From Phyllobacteriaceae bacterium UBA1940 (GTDB taxonomy: Bacteria; Pseudomonadota; Alphaproteobacteria; Rhizobiales; Rhizobiaceae), in NCBI GenBank assembly GCA_002336975.1, contig DDFA01000016.1, forward strand, positions 8,897 through 72,896: a stretch of 64,000 nucleotides of DNA. The letters run 5' to 3'. Each line of letters opens with the position of its first letter. Positions within the stretch are counted from its first letter, which is position 1. Position numbers and translations under genes: made by a program. Below the pieces are notes generated by a model. That model saw only the letters and a list, made by a program, of their open reading frames with translations, did no database searches and was not told where the DNA came from. Shown here one piece after another: positions 60,717-64,000 of the stretch.

Positions 60717-61076
60717 ATGCGCAAATCCATCCTGGTTGGCCTTGTGGGCCTGGTCGTTGCCGGCTGCACGTCGACGCCGGACAAGTATGCGGCGTCGCTG
60801 CCGCAGGATGATCCGAAATACAATTCGCAGGAATGCCGGGAAATCAGGCTCAAGGCGCTGGAATTCGACAACAAGGTTGGGTCTCGCGTGGCGATCGGGC
60901 TTGGCGCCGGCCTGCTGCTCGGGCCATTCGGCATTCCGATCGCCGCAGCCGCGGACGCGGAACGGGAAGACGCCCGCAAGCTCTTTGCCCGGGAGATCCA
61001 TATGCGCTGCTCGAGCAAGCCGCTGCCGAAGCATCTCGAGGTCAAGCCGGTAAAGAAGACGGCGAAGCGCGCCTGA
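60717..61076 (+). CDS. Phage-encoded lipoprotein
   Basis: A 119-residue lipoprotein: signal ILVGLVGLVVAGCTSTPDK with a VAGC lipobox (Cys19). The mature part has a hydrophobic stretch (VAIGLGAGLLLGPFGIPIAA) and a Lys-rich end. It may act in surface exclusion or in lysis as a spanin-like protein; neither is proved. It lies between the virion-core genes and the tail-fibre genes. Confidence 0.8.
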   Translation: MRKSILVGLVGLVVAGCTSTPDKYAASLPQDDPKYNSQECREIRLKALEFDNKVGSRVAIGLGAGLLLGPFGIPIAAAADAEREDARKLFAREIHMRCSSKPLPKHLEVKPVKKTAKRA

Positions 61077-61138
61077 CGCACTGAACGGGAGGTCCTGCCG
61101 CATACCCTTGTCTGATCAAGGAACCAGGCAGGGCGTCG

Positions 61139-61891
61139 ATGACCAATCCCTATCCGTTGCCGAGCGGAATACGGCAGACCGACATTCTGGTCGGCAATGG
61201 CGGATCGACCTATGGGCCGTTCGCTTTCAAGGTCTTCGACACCGAAGACGTGCAGGTGTGGGTCCGCCCGCCGAATGTCGAGGAGTTCTCGATCGCGGAC
61301 GTCGAGGTGCTGAAGGTCGACGACCTTCCGTTCGACAATTTCACGGTGACATTTCCGGCGAACCTGCAGGATACGACGTCGTTTGTCGTCGCGTCCGCTC
61401 GCGTCGCATCGCGCGACGCCGGCGTGATGGGCGGTACCAGGATCAATCCGGACGCGCTCGAGAAAGAGTTCAGCAAGATCGCGGCGACGCAGCAAGAGCA
61501 ATCGCGTGATATCGCTCGCGGCGTCAAGACGGACTTCGGCGGAGTGGATCTTGTTGTTGCGGCAGGCATCGATGACGGCCATCTGCTTAAGAAAGAAGGC
61601 AACAGGCTCGTCGGCGGCGGTAGCGCCCAGGATATCTCCAACGCACGCGACGAAGCCCTCGTAGCTGCTGTAGCTGCTGCCAGCTCTAGCGAAGCCGCCG
61701 CAGCAGCTGCCACCACAGCCGGCAACTCCGCGACCGCCACTGCAGCCTCACAGGCACAGGCGCAGATGCTCGTCGACATGGCTACCGCTGGATATGCCGG
61801 GTTTGAACCCGGCGCCTTTTACGACCTTGGTCGCTTGGCCGACGACATAACGCTCTTCCCGGGTGATCTGGGGCGGCTGGCTGATCTGTAA
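61139..61891 (+). CDS. Tail fibre N-terminal/adaptor protein
   Basis: A 250-residue protein. The N-terminus (PSGIRQTDILVGNGGSTYGP, VFDTEDVQVWVRPPNVEEFS, FTVTFPANLQDTTSFVV) resembles the tail-binding domain of T7-type tail fibres. An Ala-rich repeat region (residues about 178-210, SSSEAAAAAATTAGNSATAT) forms the usual fibre linker. The short C-terminus AGYAGFEPGAFYDLGRLADD indicates that this is a base or adaptor, with the receptor-binding part in the next gene. Confidence 0.75.
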   Translation: MTNPYPLPSGIRQTDILVGNGGSTYGPFAFKVFDTEDVQVWVRPPNVEEFSIADVEVLKVDDLPFDNFTVTFPANLQDTTSFVVASARVASRDAGVMGGTRINPDALEKEFSKIAATQQEQSRDIARGVKTDFGGVDLVVAAGIDDGHLLKKEGNRLVGGGSAQDISNARDEALVAAVAAASSSEAAAAAATTAGNSATATAASQAQAQMLVDMATAGYAGFEPGAFYDLGRLADDITLFPGDLGRLADL

Positions 61892-61908
61892 CTCCGGAGA
61901 GATTTGAC

Positions 61909-63153
61909 GTGGCAACACCCATTTCCCAACTGAAGGCAACCGCCGCAGAGCTGGCGGCCCGCGTCGTCGGTGCTGGCCTGCTTGTCTGGAACGAGACTGC
62001 TAAGCGCTGGCACGGTGGCGACGGGGTCACTGCTGGCGGCATTCCGATGGCGCGGCTGGACGAGCGAAATGACGGAGCGCTCGGCTACCTGCAAGAGATC
62101 AAGACCGCCGCGAACAATCCCGTTGCAGTAACCGACAGCGGGAAGGTGCTGATCGGTAATCGAGCGACGCCCATAGCCTTCCCTCTTGATACAGCCGCCA
62201 ACCTCGGCGCGGGTTTCATCGTAATTTTCAAGAACATCGGCGCGGGCACCATGACGGTTGCGCCGAATGGTGCCGACATGATTGATGGTGTCGCGGCGGC
62301 CATTATCGTTGCCAGTGGTTCATCTGTGTTGCTCAAAGGAGACGGGCTTGGCTTCCGTACTTTTCTCAGCAACTCAGACGTCACGGCCAGCGCCATAGGC
62401 AGTGCACCAGCACTTCTAGGCGCAAACCTCGCCGACAATGACAAAATCGCGGCGTTCGATGTGTCCGCAAACGGTGGCGCAGGAGCGCTCGTTACTGTCG
62501 TTCTCACGGAACTGATCGCCGGCATCTTCAAAGCGACGAGGTCGATCGCCAATGTGGCAGTGCAGGCCTCAACCTTTCGAGCAAAGAATGTCGGCGGCTT
62601 TTCCCCAATCCTTGATGTAACGGCGCTCACGACGGACCGCACCATTACGTTTCCAAACGCGGATGTGAAGCTTGAGAAGATCGTTGGAACGACGGTAACC
62701 GCAACGCCAAGCGGTGTTGCTCTCGTCGATTTCGGCTCCATACCTGCCGACTGCACGCAGATCGATGTGGCAATCGCGGGCATTTCCACCAACGGCGCCA
62801 GCTCTCCATCTATTCAGCTTGGAACCTCATCCGGCATAGAAGCAACAGGCTATCTTGGTGTCGGTATGAATTATGGCGCCGCGGCCATTGGTTCAGCTCA
62901 GCTATCGACCGCCTTTGTTTTGAGTTCGCCCGGCAACGCAGCGACGACGCACCACGGCATAGCTACTCTTAAGCGGGTTGGTTCCACCAACGCATGGGCT
63001 TTTGAAGGCCTCATCGCCCAAGGCGCAGGTATCAACGGCGCCATAACGGTTGGATCAAAAACGCTCTCCGGCGTTCTTGATCGCCTCCGCTTTACCACCA
63101 TCAATCAGACGGACCTCTTCGATGCCGGTACCGTCAGCGTGACCTACAAGTAG
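61909..63153 (+). CDS. Tail fibre / receptor-binding protein
   Basis: A 414-residue protein starting with GTG. The N-terminal repeat (LLVWNETAKRWHGGDGVTAG) resembles the GDGVTxGG domain of phage tropism and tail-fibre proteins. The centre has beta-strand repeats (ALTTDRTITFPNADVKLEK) and the C-terminus a beta-rich head (SSPSIQLGTSSGIEATGYLG). It likely contacts the host surface. The third positions are less GC-rich than in nearby genes, which suggests exchange between phages. Confidence 0.7.
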   Translation: MATPISQLKATAAELAARVVGAGLLVWNETAKRWHGGDGVTAGGIPMARLDERNDGALGYLQEIKTAANNPVAVTDSGKVLIGNRATPIAFPLDTAANLGAGFIVIFKNIGAGTMTVAPNGADMIDGVAAAIIVASGSSVLLKGDGLGFRTFLSNSDVTASAIGSAPALLGANLADNDKIAAFDVSANGGAGALVTVVLTELIAGIFKATRSIANVAVQASTFRAKNVGGFSPILDVTALTTDRTITFPNADVKLEKIVGTTVTATPSGVALVDFGSIPADCTQIDVAIAGISTNGASSPSIQLGTSSGIEATGYLGVGMNYGAAAIGSAQLSTAFVLSSPGNAATTHHGIATLKRVGSTNAWAFEGLIAQGAGINGAITVGSKTLSGVLDRLRFTTINQTDLFDAGTVSVTYK

Positions 63154-63162
63154 GAGGTTCGA

Positions 63163-63501
63163 ATGCCGCGCTTTAAGTTGGTTGTGGATTGTATGACGGG
63201 CGCATCTGAAAGTGTTCCCTGCACGCCAGAGGAGGAAGCCGCTGCAGACGCAGCGCTTGCGGCAGAGCATGCGACGTTGAACATCGAAAATCTCTACCCT
63301 GTGGATTTGTGGGGGCGTATGACGAACGAGGAGGTTGAGCAGGCGGAAGCTTTCATGGCAACGCAGCCGGTTCGGATCCAGAACATATTCCGCTACGCAT
63401 CCTCCTACCGCAGTGATCACGAGCTTTGGCCTTTGCTCAACGCCATGGCGACCAGCCTTTATGGCGCACCGCGCGCTTCGCAGATCCTCGCGCCCTCCTA
63501 G
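63163..63501 (+). CDS. Small protein after tail fibre, possible assembly chaperone
   Basis: A 112-residue acidic protein (VPCTPEEEAAADAALAAEHA, then EEVEQAEAFMATQPVRIQNI). Placed directly after the fibre gene, it may be a fibre-assembly chaperone or simply a tail-associated protein; no motif is decisive. AGGAGG lies before the ATG. Confidence 0.6.
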   Translation: MPRFKLVVDCMTGASESVPCTPEEEAAADAALAAEHATLNIENLYPVDLWGRMTNEEVEQAEAFMATQPVRIQNIFRYASSYRSDHELWPLLNAMATSLYGAPRASQILAPS

Positions 63502-63536
63502 CCCGCATTTGACGCAATCGCGCGCCTCTTAAACTG

Positions 63537-63562
63537 GGCTCCACCTCAACCAGGCTGGAGCC
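63537..63562 (+). promoter_or_regulatory. Hairpin covering the endolysin ribosome-binding site
   Basis: GGCTCCA (63537-63543) pairs exactly with TGGAGCC (63556-63562), and the second arm contains the GGAG of the endolysin Shine-Dalgarno. A folded leader would hide this site. Confidence 0.45.
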
Positions 63563-63568
63563 GTTTTC

Positions 63569-64000
63569 ATGTCCGACCGTTTCGAGATCTGTCATCCCAT
63601 CACGGCCGGTTGGGAAGGCGGCTGGAGCAATCACAAGGATGATCCCGGCGGCAAGACGTATCTTGGCATTACCGAGGCGCGCTGGCACGAGTACCAGGAC
63701 AAGATGAAGATGAGGCGGACGGCCGTCCGCACTGTGACGTTGGCACAAGCCTTGAAGTTCTACCGCTCGGAATTCTGGCTAGCCGCAGGCTGCCAGCGTC
63801 TGTTTCCTGGTGTGGATCTCGCCGTCTACGACGCTTCGGTGAATTCCGGGATTTCGCGTGGCCAGAAATGGCTCAAGGCATCCGTCGGCAGCAACGATCA
63901 CTCCGAGACCGTCAGGAAGATCTGCCGCGCGCGGCTGTCCTTCATGCAGTCGCTGAAGATCTGGAAGACGTTCGGGCGCGGCTGGGGGCGTCGTGTTGCC
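63569..64000 (+). CDS. GH108 endolysin (muramidase), 5' part
   Basis: The first 144 residues of a glycoside hydrolase 108 protein, open at the window edge. The N-terminal signature ITAGWEGGWSNHKDDPGGKT holds the catalytic Glu, followed by YLGITEARWHEY, FYRSEFWLAAGCQRLFPGVD and VYDASVNSGISRGQKWLK. It should degrade peptidoglycan at lysis. No signal peptide or anchor is seen in this part, so a holin is expected nearby. GGAG precedes the ATG at 63569. Confidence 0.92.
   Translation, partial: MSDRFEICHPITAGWEGGWSNHKDDPGGKTYLGITEARWHEYQDKMKMRRTAVRTVTLAQALKFYRSEFWLAAGCQRLFPGVDLAVYDASVNSGISRGQKWLKASVGSNDHSETVRKICRARLSFMQSLKIWKTFGRGWGRRVA

Larger units (their letters stand above)
25151..64000. mobile_element. 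Temperate podovirus-like prophage (right end outside window)
   Basis: Continuous phage gene content from a tRNA-Thr attachment remnant: integrase, excisionase-like gene, CI/Cro-type switch, replication genes, both terminase subunits, portal, capsid, T7-type tubular tail and internal virion proteins, tail fibres and endolysin. No attR or intact tRNA-Thr is seen before 64000, so the element extends past the window and exceeds 38.8 kb. Confidence 0.96.

Noticed and set aside
61909..63153. Diversity-generating retroelement target at the tail fibre
   Set aside because: The GDGVT domain recalls tropism proteins, but no template repeat or reverse transcriptase gene is visible in the window.

Overview
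The window is a high-GC alphaproteobacterial chromosome, most likely Rhizobiaceae (Rhizobium, Agrobacterium, Ensifer or Shinella type). The evidence is the gene set and order (gatA, gatB, an NDUFA12-type protein, a DUF2155 protein, aat, accC-accB-aroQ, rne, amiC, mrcA, prfB, nadK), the Ala/acid-rich insertion in RNase E, a RIME-like 50-bp inverted repeat, and an alphaproteobacterial LexA box (GTTC-N7-GTTC). Genus-level placement is inference.

Positions 1 to about 25150 are host core genome: translation (gatA 3' part, gatB, aat, prfB with its programmed frameshift, a tRNA-Thr remnant), fatty-acid synthesis (accC, accB), shikimate (aroQ), cell wall (amiC, mrcA), RNA decay (rne), NAD kinase, disulfide/redox proteins, two GNAT acetyltransferases and small conserved hypotheticals. 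The rne gene is read in three frames and carries three apparent single-base indels. A two-gene micro-operon (24349-24713) lies under a consensus LexA box just before the prophage.

Positions 25151 to the right edge are one prophage whose right end is not in the window. The left junction is the 3' part of a tRNA-Thr(UGU). A leftward operon then carries the tyrosine integrase, an AlpA/excisionase-like gene and small genes. A lambdoid switch follows: a CI-type repressor (leftward), a near-palindromic operator, and a Cro-like gene (rightward). A long, tightly overlapped rightward early operon (29632-41070) encodes a Gp37/Gp68 (DUF5131) protein, a Toprim primase, an NTP-pyrophosphohydrolase-like protein, a DHH phosphoesterase, DUF551, ASCH, GapR-like, Gp49-like proteins and a P-loop helicase; it ends at a strong terminator at 41096.

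The late region is podovirus-like with T7-type gene order: terminase small and large subunits, head-tail connector (portal), scaffold, major capsid, decoration-like protein, a terminator directly after the capsid block, tail tubular proteins A and B, an internal virion protein, three very large internal-virion/ejection proteins (the first with a lysozyme domain), tail-fibre proteins and a GH108 endolysin cut by the window edge. No phage RNA polymerase is visible in the 39 kb shown.

The most unusual DNA is a 235-bp array of 12 GGTTACC/GGTAACC heptamers at 41719-41953, directly before the terminase genes, with many copies spaced near one helical turn. Other notable signals are two places where a GC3-rich frame is nested inside a longer ORF (36441-37140 and 57716-57889), four 20-bp direct repeats next to the repressor gene, a GC-rich spacer with a perfect 14-bp palindrome between the terminase genes, and a probable leaderless Rrf2-regulator transcript.
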